A model generated the notes under the pieces. The model had not been told where the DNA came from, made no database searches, and was given only the letters and a program-made list of their open reading frames with translations. A DNA stretch of 64,000 nt from assembly GCA_965276835.1 (NCBI GenBank), contig OZ255631.1, positions 992,001 to 1,056,000 on the forward strand, written 5' to 3'. Source of the DNA: BOG-932 sp965276835 (lineage in GTDB: Bacteria; Pseudomonadota; Alphaproteobacteria; BOG-932; Roseiterribacteraceae). Positions 10,036-18,585 of the stretch are shown here, piece by piece. The position numbers and the translations under genes were made by a program. The number at the start of each line of letters is the position of its first letter. The stretch's first letter is position 1.

Positions 10036-11754
10036 ATGAGTACCCTTGAGATCGCGTCGCCGCACGCAGACATGCCCCATCTTCCCAAAAGCCCCACCGG
10101 GATCGCCGGCCTGGACGATTTGACCTTCGGCGGTCTGCCGACCGGCCGGCCGACCCTGCTGTGCGGCGCGGCGGGGTGCGGCAAGACCTTGTTCGGCATG
10201 ACCTTCCTGGTAAAGGGCGCGACCCGGTTCGGCGAGAACGGCGTGTTCATGAGCTTTGAGGAACGGGCGTCGGACCTGTCGGAAAACGTCGCGTCCCTGG
10301 GTTATCAAGTCGATGCCCTGATCGCCGAGAAAAAGCTTGTGATCGATCATGTGCGGGTCGAACGGGCCGAGATCGAACTAAGCGGCGAATACGACCTGGA
10401 GGGACTGTTTGTCCGGCTGGGCTATGCGATCGATCAGGTCGGCGCCAAGCGGGTCGTGCTCGATACTATCGAGGCCCTGTTCTCGGGCTTTACCGATACC
10501 GCCATCCTGCGCGCCGAGTTGCGCCGCCTGTTTGCCTGGCTGAAAGACAGGGGTGTTACCGCGATCATCACGGGCGAGCGCGGCGACGGACAGCTGACCC
10601 GTTACGGCATCGAGGAATATGTCTCGGATTGCGTGATCCTGCTCGACAACCGGGTGGTGGATCAGGTGACGACCCGGCGGCTGCGTGTCGTCAAATATCG
10701 CGGGTCGGCGCACGGCACCAACGAGTATCCGTTTCTGATCGACGATCAGGGGATCAGCGTCCTGCCGATTACCTCGGCGGGATTGGGGCACAGCATCAGC
10801 CAGGAACCGGTGCCGACGGGCGTGTCCGGTCTGGACGCGATGCTGGGTATCGGCGGTTATTACCGCGGGTCGAGCATTCTGGTTTCAGGCCTGGCCGGAA
10901 CCGGAAAATCGACATTCGGCGCATCCTTTGTCGATAGCGCCTGCGCGCGCGGTGAAAGGTCGCTGTATTTCGCGTTCGAGGAGTCGCCGAATCAGATCGT
11001 GCGCAATATGCGCTCCGTCGGCATCGACCTTGGGCCATGGACCGAGGCAGGGTTGCTGCGATTCGAGGCGGCGAGGCCCAGCCTTTACGGTTTCGAAATG
11101 CACCTGGCGCGGATGAACCGCGACATCGAGCAATTCGAACCGTCGGTGATTGTGGTCGACCCGATCTCAGCGTTTCGCGGTCCGTCCACCGAGATCCATT
11201 CCACGCTGATCCGGCTGGCGGATATCTGTAAGACCAAGGGTATTACCGCCGTCTTCACCAGCCTGTCGGCCCATGCAGATCAGATGGATGAGAGCGAGCG
11301 CAGCGTGTCCTCGCTGATGGATACCTGGATTTCACTGAGGGACATCGAGGCCGACGGAGAGCGCAATCGGGTTCTATACCTACTGAAATCACGCGGAATG
11401 AATCATTCCAAACAACTGCGCGAATATCGGCTGACCGACAACGGCATCGAAATGATCGACGCGTATATCGGCCCTGACGGTGTGTTGACCGGCAGCGCAC
11501 GCGCCGCACAGGAGGCGCGGGAACGGGAGGCGGAATTGTCTCGACGGCAGGCGACCGAGTTCCGCCGGCGCGAGCTGGCGCGCAAACGCGCCGCAATCGA
11601 ACGCCAGATCGCCGAGCTCTCGGCATCGATCGAAGCCGAGGAAAGCGAAGTCGCGACGTTGATCAGCCAAGAAGAGGCGCGCGAGACCGCGATCGGTGGC
11701 GACCGGGCGGCGATGGCAACCCGGAGGGGGGCGGACGATGATCGACCGAAATGA
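10036..11754 (+). CDS. kaiC: KaiC-like double RecA-domain ATPase
   Basis: The 572-residue protein has two KaiC domains. CI (about 15-245) has Walker A GAAGCGKT (44-51) and the catalytic pair in SFEER (73-77). CII (about 255-480) has Walker A GLAGTGKS (285-292), FEES (314-317) and the VSSLMDT segment (424-430). Aligned with cyanobacterial KaiC, the phosphorylated Ser431-Thr432 pair corresponds to Ser425-Ser426. Residues 488-550 form a charged, probably coiled-coil tail not seen in clock KaiC. The gene overlaps the first kaiB by 17 bases. No ribosome-binding site of the GGAGG type precedes the ATG. Family knowledge: KaiC is an autokinase/ATPase; whether it keeps time here is unknown. Confidence 0.92.
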   Translation: MSTLEIASPHADMPHLPKSPTGIAGLDDLTFGGLPTGRPTLLCGAAGCGKTLFGMTFLVKGATRFGENGVFMSFEERASDLSENVASLGYQVDALIAEKKLVIDHVRVERAEIELSGEYDLEGLFVRLGYAIDQVGAKRVVLDTIEALFSGFTDTAILRAELRRLFAWLKDRGVTAIITGERGDGQLTRYGIEEYVSDCVILLDNRVVDQVTTRRLRVVKYRGSAHGTNEYPFLIDDQGISVLPITSAGLGHSISQEPVPTGVSGLDAMLGIGGYYRGSSILVSGLAGTGKSTFGASFVDSACARGERSLYFAFEESPNQIVRNMRSVGIDLGPWTEAGLLRFEAARPSLYGFEMHLARMNRDIEQFEPSVIVVDPISAFRGPSTEIHSTLIRLADICKTKGITAVFTSLSAHADQMDESERSVSSLMDTWISLRDIEADGERNRVLYLLKSRGMNHSKQLREYRLTDNGIEMIDAYIGPDGVLTGSARAAQEAREREAELSRRQATEFRRRELARKRAAIERQIAELSASIEAEESEVATLISQEEARETAIGGDRAAMATRRGADDDRPK

Positions 11755-12067
11755 CGGTTTCCCGCACGATCCGGTCGAGATCGGCAAATATAACCTCCGG
11801 CTCTATGTCGCGGGCCAGACGCCGAAATCTCTGGCGGCGGTCGCAAATCTGAAGCGCATCTGCGAGGAAAACCTCGCGGGCCGCTATACGATCGACGTCA
11901 TCGATCTTTTGATAACCCCGCAACTGGCGGAAGGCGACCAGATCGTCGCCGTGCCGACGCTGGTGCGGCGCCTGCCGCCGCCGATCAAACGGATTATCGG
12001 CAACTTATCCGATACCGAGCGCGTTCTTGTAGGACTGGATATCCGGCCGAAAGGATTCGTCGCGTGA
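11738..12067 (+). CDS. kaiB: KaiB-like protein, copy 1
   Basis: This 109-residue KaiB-fold protein follows the KaiC gene. The ATG at 11738 is preceded by GGAGGGGG and overlaps kaiC by 17 bases. The core is very close to clock KaiB: YNLRLYVAGQTPKS, then IDVIDLLITPQLAEGDQI, then VPTLVRRLPPPIKRIIGNLSD. The segment PQLAE-D-I and the proline-rich strand are regions involved in the fold switch and KaiC binding in cyanobacterial KaiB. It has a 15-residue N-terminal extension and lacks the acidic C-terminal tail. It probably binds the neighbouring KaiC. Confidence 0.92.
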   Translation: MIDRNDGFPHDPVEIGKYNLRLYVAGQTPKSLAAVANLKRICEENLAGRYTIDVIDLLITPQLAEGDQIVAVPTLVRRLPPPIKRIIGNLSDTERVLVGLDIRPKGFVA

Positions 12068-12387
12068 CAAACATCTCCGCCGCCGACCAAGCCAACGCCG
12101 GTCATTATCAGCTGAGGCTGTTCGTTACCGGGTCTACGGCCAGGTCGGCGCGGGCTATTGAGAATATGAGGCGGATTTGCGAGGAGAATTTGCAAGGCCG
12201 GTACGACCTCGAGGTGGTGGACGTCTACGAGCATCCGGAATCGACCAAGGAATTGCAGATTTTGGCGACGCCCACTTTGGTGAAAATACTGCCTGAGCCG
12301 TTGCGCCGGATCATCGGCGACCTGTCCGATACGGAGCGCGTCTTTGCGGGATTGGATTTGGTGCCGCTGCCGAAAGACAATCGGTAA
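12064..12387 (+). CDS. kaiB: KaiB-like protein, copy 2
   Basis: This second, 107-residue KaiB-fold protein starts with GTG at 12064, overlapping the stop of copy 1 by 4 bases (GTGA). It keeps YQLRLFVTGSTARS, the central helix with RRICEENLQGRYDLEVVDV, and TPTLVKILPEPLRRIIGDLSDTERV, but the loop PQLAEGDQI of copy 1 is replaced by PESTKELQI. The two copies are therefore not a recent duplication and may bind different partners (KaiC versus the kinase, for example). The kinase gene starts 5 bases downstream. Confidence 0.9.
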   Translation: MTNISAADQANAGHYQLRLFVTGSTARSARAIENMRRICEENLQGRYDLEVVDVYEHPESTKELQILATPTLVKILPEPLRRIIGDLSDTERVFAGLDLVPLPKDNR

Positions 12388-12392
12388 GTTCA

Positions 12393-14492
12393 ATGAGTAA
12401 TCTGCTCGAAAACCAGGGCGCGATCGAATCCGAAGCTGTGGCCGATCTGAAAGCGCGGTTGCGGGAAGCCGAAGAGACGTTGAGCGCCATCCGCAACGGC
12501 GAAGTGGATGCCGTCGTCGTCGGCGGCCCATCGGGACAACAGGTCTACACGCTGGAGAATGCCGACCGGCCTTACCGCGTCCTGATCGAACAGATGCAGG
12601 AAGGGGCCGTCACCCTAGGTAAAGACGGAACGATTTTATACTGCAATCAACGCTTTGCCGCGATCCTGCGAACCCCGCACGAAAACGTCGTCGGTAATTC
12701 GATCGTAGGGTTTATGTGCGAGCACGACCGCAAATCGGTTCATGCCTTGTTGCAGCGCGGGCCCGGGCGCGGGGTCAGCGCGGAATTCACCATTCATGGA
12801 GCTGACGGCGCCCAGGTGCCGGTCAATATCTCGCTCGTCGACCTGGAGGTCGGTGACGACATGGATGGAGTCGTGTGTGGTGTGATCACCGACCTGACGC
12901 ACAACCGCCGGCGCAGCGATGAGCTTGCCGCCGCGAACGCCCGTCTGGCGCGGGAGATCGAGGAACGTGGGCGGATCGAAGACAGCCTGATCGTGGCGCT
13001 GGATGCCGCGGGCATGGGCAGCTGGGATCTCGACCTTGCCAGCAGGACGATATGGCGATCTCTGCGGCACGATCAGATATTCGGTTATCCGCAACTGCAA
13101 CCACGCTGGACCCTCGACATTGTATTGGGACGGTTTGCGGCCGAAGACCGCCAAGCGGTCGCCGACGCGTTCGATGCCGCGGAGACGGAAGGCTCGATTG
13201 AGTTCGAGCGGCGAATCTCGCGTTCCGACGATGGGACGACGCGCTGGGTGCATGTCAAAGGCCGCACTTATTATCGGGGCGCCGTGCCGGTCCGTATCGC
13301 CGGCGTAATTTCCGATGTCACCGACCGCAGGATGATCGAAGAACAACTTCGCCAAGCGCAGAAGATGGAGGCGGTAGGGCAACTGACCGGCGGTATTGCC
13401 CATGATTTCAACAATCTGCTGATGATCATCGGCGGCAGCCTGGATTTGCTGGGACGGCGCGTACCCTCCGACGGCAAGGCGGGCAGCCTGCTCGATGCCG
13501 CGCGCCAGGGCGTTGCACGCGGCGCCAAGCTGAACCAGCAATTGCTTGCGTTTTCGCGGCGGCAGGATTTGCGCACCGACGCGGTCTGCGTCAACGATCT
13601 GCTGCCGGACTTCGAATTGCTGCTCGACCGCGCGGTCGGGGAAATGGTCGTCGTCAAAATCCAGAAGGCCGCCGATCTGTGGCACTGCAGTACCGATCCG
13701 CACCAGTTGGAAACCGCCATTGTCAATCTGGCGATCAATGCGCGCGACGCGATGCCGGAAGGCGGGACGTTGACGCTTGCGACCGAAAACCGGCAGGTCG
13801 ATGCGCTGGTTGCCGCCCGTTCGGGCGCCGCGCCGGGCGACTATGCGGTTGTCTCGGTCGCCGACACGGGAACCGGAATGTCGCCGGAAGTCGCCTCGCG
13901 GATATTCGAACCGTTCTTCACGACCAAGGAAATCGGCAAGGGAACCGGCCTCGGCCTCTCCCAGGTTTACGGCTTTGCCAAGCAATCCGGCGGTTTCGTC
14001 TCGATCGAAACCGAAATAGGGCGCGGAACCGTGGTTACCGTATATCTGCCGCGTACCAGTCCCGGCGTGGCCGGTGACGATGCGGCGCCGGTGCCTCAGC
14101 CGCAGGTCAACGGTGAGGGCATTGTCCTGGTTGTCGAGGACGATCTTGCCGTGCGGGCAACCACGCGCGCCTTGCTGCAGGATTTAGGCTATCGCGTGCT
14201 GGAAGCGGAAAATGCTCGTTCCGCCCTGGCGATCGTTGCAACCGGACAGCCGATCGAACTCGTCTTCACCGACGTGATCATGCCGGGCGGGATGAACGGT
14301 GTGGAGTTGGCGAACGCAATCACCGCGCGGCGGCCGGAATTGCCGGTATTACTGACCTCCGGCTACACTGCGCAACGTCTCATACCGGATTCGGCGGCAC
14401 GGGCGTGGCCGTTGCTTCACAAGCCTTACACCCAATCCGAACTGTCGCGGGCGGTGGAGGGTGCGATCAACCGCGTGACGTTCGAGGCCTGA
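12393..14492 (+). CDS. Hybrid sensor histidine kinase, PAS-PAS-HisKA-HATPase-receiver
   Basis: The 699-residue soluble kinase has a short N-terminal helix, PAS domain 1 (about 55-170), PAS domain 2 (about 195-312, ending in the PAC-like VISDVTDRRMIEEQL), HisKA with the phospho-acceptor His337 in GGIAHDFNNLL, an HATPase domain with N-box NLAINARDAM (445-454), DTGTGM (491-496) and GKGTGLGLS (516-524), and a receiver domain with phospho-acceptor Asp627 in FTDVIMPGGMNGVEL. No membrane segment or KaiB-like sensor domain is visible, so it is not a SasA orthologue. It is the last gene of the kaiC-kaiB-kaiB operon and is the probable output or partner of the Kai proteins. No separate response regulator is adjacent. 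Confidence 0.92.
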   Translation: MSNLLENQGAIESEAVADLKARLREAEETLSAIRNGEVDAVVVGGPSGQQVYTLENADRPYRVLIEQMQEGAVTLGKDGTILYCNQRFAAILRTPHENVVGNSIVGFMCEHDRKSVHALLQRGPGRGVSAEFTIHGADGAQVPVNISLVDLEVGDDMDGVVCGVITDLTHNRRRSDELAAANARLAREIEERGRIEDSLIVALDAAGMGSWDLDLASRTIWRSLRHDQIFGYPQLQPRWTLDIVLGRFAAEDRQAVADAFDAAETEGSIEFERRISRSDDGTTRWVHVKGRTYYRGAVPVRIAGVISDVTDRRMIEEQLRQAQKMEAVGQLTGGIAHDFNNLLMIIGGSLDLLGRRVPSDGKAGSLLDAARQGVARGAKLNQQLLAFSRRQDLRTDAVCVNDLLPDFELLLDRAVGEMVVVKIQKAADLWHCSTDPHQLETAIVNLAINARDAMPEGGTLTLATENRQVDALVAARSGAAPGDYAVVSVADTGTGMSPEVASRIFEPFFTTKEIGKGTGLGLSQVYGFAKQSGGFVSIETEIGRGTVVTVYLPRTSPGVAGDDAAPVPQPQVNGEGIVLVVEDDLAVRATTRALLQDLGYRVLEAENARSALAIVATGQPIELVFTDVIMPGGMNGVELANAITARRPELPVLLTSGYTAQRLIPDSAARAWPLLHKPYTQSELSRAVEGAINRVTFEA

Positions 14493-14567
14493 AACATCTC
14501 GTTTTTTCCGTGAGCCGTTGATAGCCTCGCTCCGCGAGAGCGAGAAACCACGCGCACGGGACCAGGC

Positions 14568-14879
14568 ATGACGGCAAAGTCACGGGAGTTGTCCAATCAC
14601 ATCCTGCCGGCGTCGGGAACGATGATCGGCGTCTGCACGACACTGATCGGCCTGGTGAAGGTGGTCGAGGGGCGGATCGGTCCCAGCCATGTCGACGAAT
14701 ATGTCAGCCTGGTTGCGGTGATGTTCGTATTCAGCGCCATCGCGTCCTACATTTCGATCCGTTACGCCGGCAGACCGAACCTCGGCACGCAGTTCGAGCG
14801 GGCCGCCGATTACCTGTTCCTGCTCGGCCTGCTCAGTATCGCGATCATTGCCGTGCTGTATGCGTATGAGGCGATCTGA
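14568..14879 (+). CDS. Small membrane protein of unknown function (three TM segments)
   Basis: This 103-residue protein has three predicted hydrophobic helices (about residues 13-31, 45-66 and 82-101) separated by short charged loops. No family was recognised with certainty. It lies 75 bases after the histidine kinase on the same strand and could be read through from the kai operon; a short dyad (CTCGCT/AGCGAG, 14526-14544) lies between them. The start ATG follows the sequence GGACCAGGC. Confidence 0.7.
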   Translation: MTAKSRELSNHILPASGTMIGVCTTLIGLVKVVEGRIGPSHVDEYVSLVAVMFVFSAIASYISIRYAGRPNLGTQFERAADYLFLLGLLSIAIIAVLYAYEAI

Positions 14880-14902
14880 TGCCGGGGCCGGGCGCTGCCG
14901 CG

Positions 14903-15013
14903 CTATTTCTTCGTCGGCGGGGTCAGGAACGGCGATGGCGCGGGGGCTGAGGCGCCTTTGGTCTTTTTGGGTTTTTTCGGTTCCCGGCCGCTCTTCTTTT
15001 GACCTTTTGCCAC
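14903..15013 (-). CDS. Conserved small basic protein (36 residues)
   Basis: A GTG start at 15013, preceded by GGAGAT on the minus strand, opens a 36-residue protein beginning VAKGQKKSGREPKKPKK and ending in a Pro/Ala-rich stretch with TPPTKK. I recall a family of very short proteobacterial proteins that begin MAKGQ..NREAKKPKK; this fits it. Its function is not known to me. The longer open frame to 15094 adds 27 unconserved residues. It is convergent with the small membrane protein, 23 bases away. Confidence 0.65.
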   Translation of the reverse strand: MAKGQKKSGREPKKPKKTKGASAPAPSPFLTPPTKK

Positions 15014-15122
15014 GGTAATCTCCGATCGGATCTCTCCGGAAAACCGGGGCGGTCTTCCGATGGGGCAGGCAAGCAGCGTGTCCACAGACCCCACGGACCA
15101 TAGGCGCTATTGGCGTGTTCGC

Positions 15123-16109
15123 CTAACGCCGTCTTCGCCGCCGAAACGCAGCCAGCGCGACGACCTGCGTCCCGAACAGCAGGATTGTCGAAGGCTCCGG
15201 TGCGCGGCCTCCGCCGCCGCCACTGCTTTGTCCTGGCTTATAGGCGTAATCGGTGATGTTGAAACCGCCGCTGGACGACTGCAACGTATAGGATTTACCG
15301 ACATTGTTGACGCCGGCGATCAACGAGCCGGCCAGGCTTCCGCCGCCGCCCACCGTGACGTTGCGCGATGGCGCCAGGACTGTACCGATCATCGAATTGC
15401 TGCTGCTGCCGGTGAGGGACACCGTCGATCCGGTCCCTTCGATATTGAAGATGATGTCCGCCGCGCTCGCGCCGTTGATGCCCTGGATAATCGATTTGCC
15501 GAGGCCGCTTGACCCGACCGAGAAACCGCCGGTGACGTTGATGATGAATTTGGCGCCGGTAAAGCCGTTGTCGTCGAAGGTCAGGGTGCCGTTGAGCAGG
15601 CTGAGGCTGCTGATCGTCAACACATTCTCGCTGAGATTGCTCAGCGCCTTGATAGTCAGGGAACTGTTGGTGAGCGCGATCGCGCTGCCCTGGCCGGCCA
15701 GTCCCGCGGTCGCGGTAAGGGCGGCCGCCGCAGCGGAGGCGTTATAGGCATCGGAAATTGCGGCCGACATGCTTTGCGTCACGGTGCCGCCGGTGGCCCA
15801 GGTAAATCCCAGGCCATTATTCGTAGTGACGCCGCTGCCTTCATACATCGTGCCGGCAATGACGTTGATCCCGCTTAGATTGAGCGTGCTGTTCTGGCCG
15901 ATGCCGACATTGCCGGTAATTGCGACGTTGCCGGCCAGGGTCGCGGTCTGGCCCGTACCGACGAGCAGGCCGTAATCCGTCGCCGTGCCCAGCGTGATGG
16001 CGGCTGCGTCAGCCGCGCCGGTGGCCGCGAGGTATGCGACGAGCGTCGAAAGGAGAAACGCTCCAATTCGCAAGGGAATTCTTGATCTTTTGCCAGGAGA
16101 TTCTTCCAT
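15123..16109 (-). CDS. PEP-CTERM-anchored exported protein
   Basis: The 328-residue protein has an N-terminal signal peptide (hydrophobic stretch about 15-36), a long Gly/Ser/Thr/Asn-rich beta-type body, and a textbook C-terminal sorting signal: APEPS, a hydrophobic helix and a run of arginines (RRRRRR). PEP-CTERM proteins are processed by an exosortase and often end on the cell surface or in extracellular matrix. The body starts LGTATDYGLLVG and ends SLIAGVNNVG, resembling choice-of-anchor-A or ice-binding-like beta domains, but I cannot decide which. No exosortase gene is in the window. The upstream region is unusually AT-rich. Confidence 0.8.
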   Translation of the reverse strand: MEESPGKRSRIPLRIGAFLLSTLVAYLAATGAADAAAITLGTATDYGLLVGTGQTATLAGNVAITGNVGIGQNSTLNLSGINVIAGTMYEGSGVTTNNGLGFTWATGGTVTQSMSAAISDAYNASAAAAALTATAGLAGQGSAIALTNSSLTIKALSNLSENVLTISSLSLLNGTLTFDDNGFTGAKFIINVTGGFSVGSSGLGKSIIQGINGASAADIIFNIEGTGSTVSLTGSSSNSMIGTVLAPSRNVTVGGGGSLAGSLIAGVNNVGKSYTLQSSSGGFNITDYAYKPGQSSGGGGGRAPEPSTILLFGTQVVALAAFRRRRRR

Positions 16110-16421
16110 ACGGAATCTCTATCCCTTGTGATGGTTGATTCCATCTTGTCATCCGTAGCCGAGAAAGCGAGTCTTTCAAAAAATTGAAATGTATCGCAGT
16201 TTTATTTATTGAATTTTGAGCCCAATTTTATCTATTATTTGTGGGTTTTATTTTTCTATTATTTGCCTGTGAACGCGGAGTATTTTTAAGCCGCGATGAT
16301 ATTTCCGCGCTGCGCGTTTGCTCCGTTCGTTCTGTGAAATCCGTTTTGTTCACCTTTAGAAATTTTTCCACTGGGATAGGATCGGCTGCGAAATCCGGCT
16401 GAAGCGGTCTTATCCGACGTC
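16110..16421. other. AT-rich intergenic region between the PEP-CTERM gene and comEC
   Basis: These 312 bases between divergent genes are far poorer in G+C than the rest, especially 16185-16270, with long T-rich stretches on the plus strand. No gene is present. It probably carries the promoters of both flanking genes and includes an 11-base direct repeat. Confidence 0.5.
16231..16265. repeat. Direct repeat TCTATTATTTG, two copies
   Basis: Identical 11-base copies lie at 16231-16241 and 16255-16265, 24 bases (about 2.3 helical turns) apart, in the AT-rich region upstream of the PEP-CTERM gene. The spacing suggests possible binding sites for a regulator, but the low complexity of the region makes chance repeats possible. 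Confidence 0.4.
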
Positions 16422-18575
16422 ATGATCACCGATGTCCTTCGCATTCCAGACGCGCGGTGGTTCGGCGCGCAGGCCCATCTGCGGCGCTGGCGCGACGACT
16501 TCGGCGGGTTGCTGGAGGCCGAACGCGAACGGTGGCTGATCTGGGTTCCAGTCCTCTTGGGCCTGGGCGTCGCGGGTTATTTCCTATTGGATCGCGAGCC
16601 GAAGCTGTCATCCGGGTTGTTGTTGTTTGGATTGACCGGGGCATTGGGGCTCGGCCTGCGTCACCGTCCGGCCGTGGCGCGGACCCTGGCGGCGCTGACC
16701 ATCGTTGCCGCCGGCTTTCTGGCGGCCGAGCTTCGCACCGCGGCGGTCAGCGCGCCGGTGCTGCACGCGCCAACCGGGGCGGTGACGGTGTCCGGCCGCG
16801 TCGCGGAGGTCGAGCTGCAGGAGAAAAGCGCGCGCATCGTGCTGACCAATGTGGGCATCGGCGGTTTGAAACCGAATGAAACACCGGCCGAAATCCGCAT
16901 CGGCCTGACCCGCTATTCCGATATTCCAAAACTTGGCGACCGCTTGACCGTCAGGGCGAAATTGTTTTCGCCGCCGTCGCCGGCCGCGCCCGGCGCTCAT
17001 GATTTCCGCCGTGACCTGTATTTCCTGCGGATCGGCGCGGTCGGTTATGCGGTCCAGAAATATGTTAGGCCGGCCGATGCGCCCGACGGCGAAAGCCCGC
17101 TGCTCGGGCGGCTGCGCCAATCGGCGGCTGAACGGATATCGACAGTGTTCGCAGCACCCGATCAGGCGGCGGTGCGGGCTATTGCGCTGGCGCTCCTGGT
17201 GGGCGAGCGCGGGCCCATTCCCGACGACGTCAACAATGCCATGCGCGATGCCGGGCTGGCGCATCTGCTGGCGATCTCCGGCATGAACATCACCATCGCC
17301 GCAGGCCTGATCTATTTCGCACTGCGGTTGGGGTTGGCTGCCATTCCCTGGATCGCGCTGCGTTTCCCGATCAAGAAATGGGCGGCGGCAGGCGGGCTGG
17401 TCGGCGAGGTGCTCTATACCGAATTTGTCGGCGCGCCGGTTTCCGCCGAGCGGTCGATGATCACCACCGGCTTCATCATGCTGGCGATTATCGCCGACCG
17501 CAGCGCTCTGACCCTGCGCCTCGTCGCCATTTCCGCCGCGCTGCTGATCCTGGCCGAACCTGAGGCGCTGATGGGGGCCAGTTTCCAGATGTCCTATGGC
17601 GCGATCGTCGCCCTGGTCGTGTTGTATGAGCGCTGGAATTTCCATGAGATGGGTGGGGGCGTCGGCAGGCGCGGCCCGGTGCGCGGCGTGCTGACCTATC
17701 TTGCCGGAATCGTCATCATGTCCCTGGTCGCGAGCGCCGCCAGCGCGGTGTTCGCGATCTATCATTTTCAGCAGAGCGCCTTTTACGGCATGGGCGCCAA
17801 CCTGCTGGCGGTACCGGTACACGATCTGTGGATCATGCCCTGGGGCATCGCCAGTTATGCACTGATGCCGTTGGGGCTGGAGGTTCTGGCGCTGAAGCCG
17901 ATGGGCTGGGGCATCTCTGCCATGCTGCAGGTTGCGCGGCTGTTCTCCGGCTTTCCCGGCGCGGCCGGACATTTCGCGGCGATGCCGGCGGCGGCGCTGG
18001 GCATGATCGTGCTGGGCGGTCTGTGGTTCCTGCTATGGACCCGCCGATGGCGCTGGCTGGGCGTCGCGCCGGTGGCGGCCGGCATCTTGCTGACGCTGAC
18101 CGCGCGCCAGCCCGATCTGTTGATCGCCGAGGACGGCAAGCTGGTCGCGTTCCGGCAGGATAACGGTGTGATGGCCCTGTCCAACCGGGCGCACGACAAA
18201 TTCACGCAATCGGTCTGGATCAGGCGGGCAGGCGAGGGCGATATCGAGGACAATCCGCCGCCCTTGATGCATGACTCGAGCGATTCCGAGCACTGCGGTC
18301 ATGGCGCCTGCCGGTTCATCGTTGCGAACCACCGCGTGGCGATCCTGTCCGATGTTCACGGCTTCGCCGCCGCCTGCGACAGCAACGCCGAAATCGTGAT
18401 CAGCGCCATCGCGGCCCATGCCCATTGCAAGGCGCCGCTGGTGATCGACCGCACCGACCTGGCGCGTGACGGCGCCATGGCCATCCTGTTCAGTGAGACC
18501 GGTCCGCGCATCGAAACCGTTCGGGAGGACAGCGGCGGCCGGCCGTGGAGCTCGGGCTTAAAACCGGTCCGATAG
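16422..18575 (+). CDS. comEC: ComEC/Rec2-family DNA uptake channel
   Basis: This 717-residue multi-spanning membrane protein contains an N-terminal DUF4131-type region, the conserved competence core AGLAHLLAISGMNITIAAG and the following transmembrane bundle (about 250-560). The family transports single-stranded DNA across the inner membrane during natural transformation. The C-terminal part (about 570-717) is soluble, and it lacks the full metallo-beta-lactamase domain with HxHxDH motif that occurs in longer ComEC proteins, as is usual in alphaproteobacteria. It is normally next to gltX and lexA in related genomes. Confidence 0.92.
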   Translation: MITDVLRIPDARWFGAQAHLRRWRDDFGGLLEAERERWLIWVPVLLGLGVAGYFLLDREPKLSSGLLLFGLTGALGLGLRHRPAVARTLAALTIVAAGFLAAELRTAAVSAPVLHAPTGAVTVSGRVAEVELQEKSARIVLTNVGIGGLKPNETPAEIRIGLTRYSDIPKLGDRLTVRAKLFSPPSPAAPGAHDFRRDLYFLRIGAVGYAVQKYVRPADAPDGESPLLGRLRQSAAERISTVFAAPDQAAVRAIALALLVGERGPIPDDVNNAMRDAGLAHLLAISGMNITIAAGLIYFALRLGLAAIPWIALRFPIKKWAAAGGLVGEVLYTEFVGAPVSAERSMITTGFIMLAIIADRSALTLRLVAISAALLILAEPEALMGASFQMSYGAIVALVVLYERWNFHEMGGGVGRRGPVRGVLTYLAGIVIMSLVASAASAVFAIYHFQQSAFYGMGANLLAVPVHDLWIMPWGIASYALMPLGLEVLALKPMGWGISAMLQVARLFSGFPGAAGHFAAMPAAALGMIVLGGLWFLLWTRRWRWLGVAPVAAGILLTLTARQPDLLIAEDGKLVAFRQDNGVMALSNRAHDKFTQSVWIRRAGEGDIEDNPPPLMHDSSDSEHCGHGACRFIVANHRVAILSDVHGFAAACDSNAEIVISAIAAHAHCKAPLVIDRTDLARDGAMAILFSETGPRIETVREDSGGRPWSSGLKPVR

Positions 18576-18585
18576 GATGGCCGGA

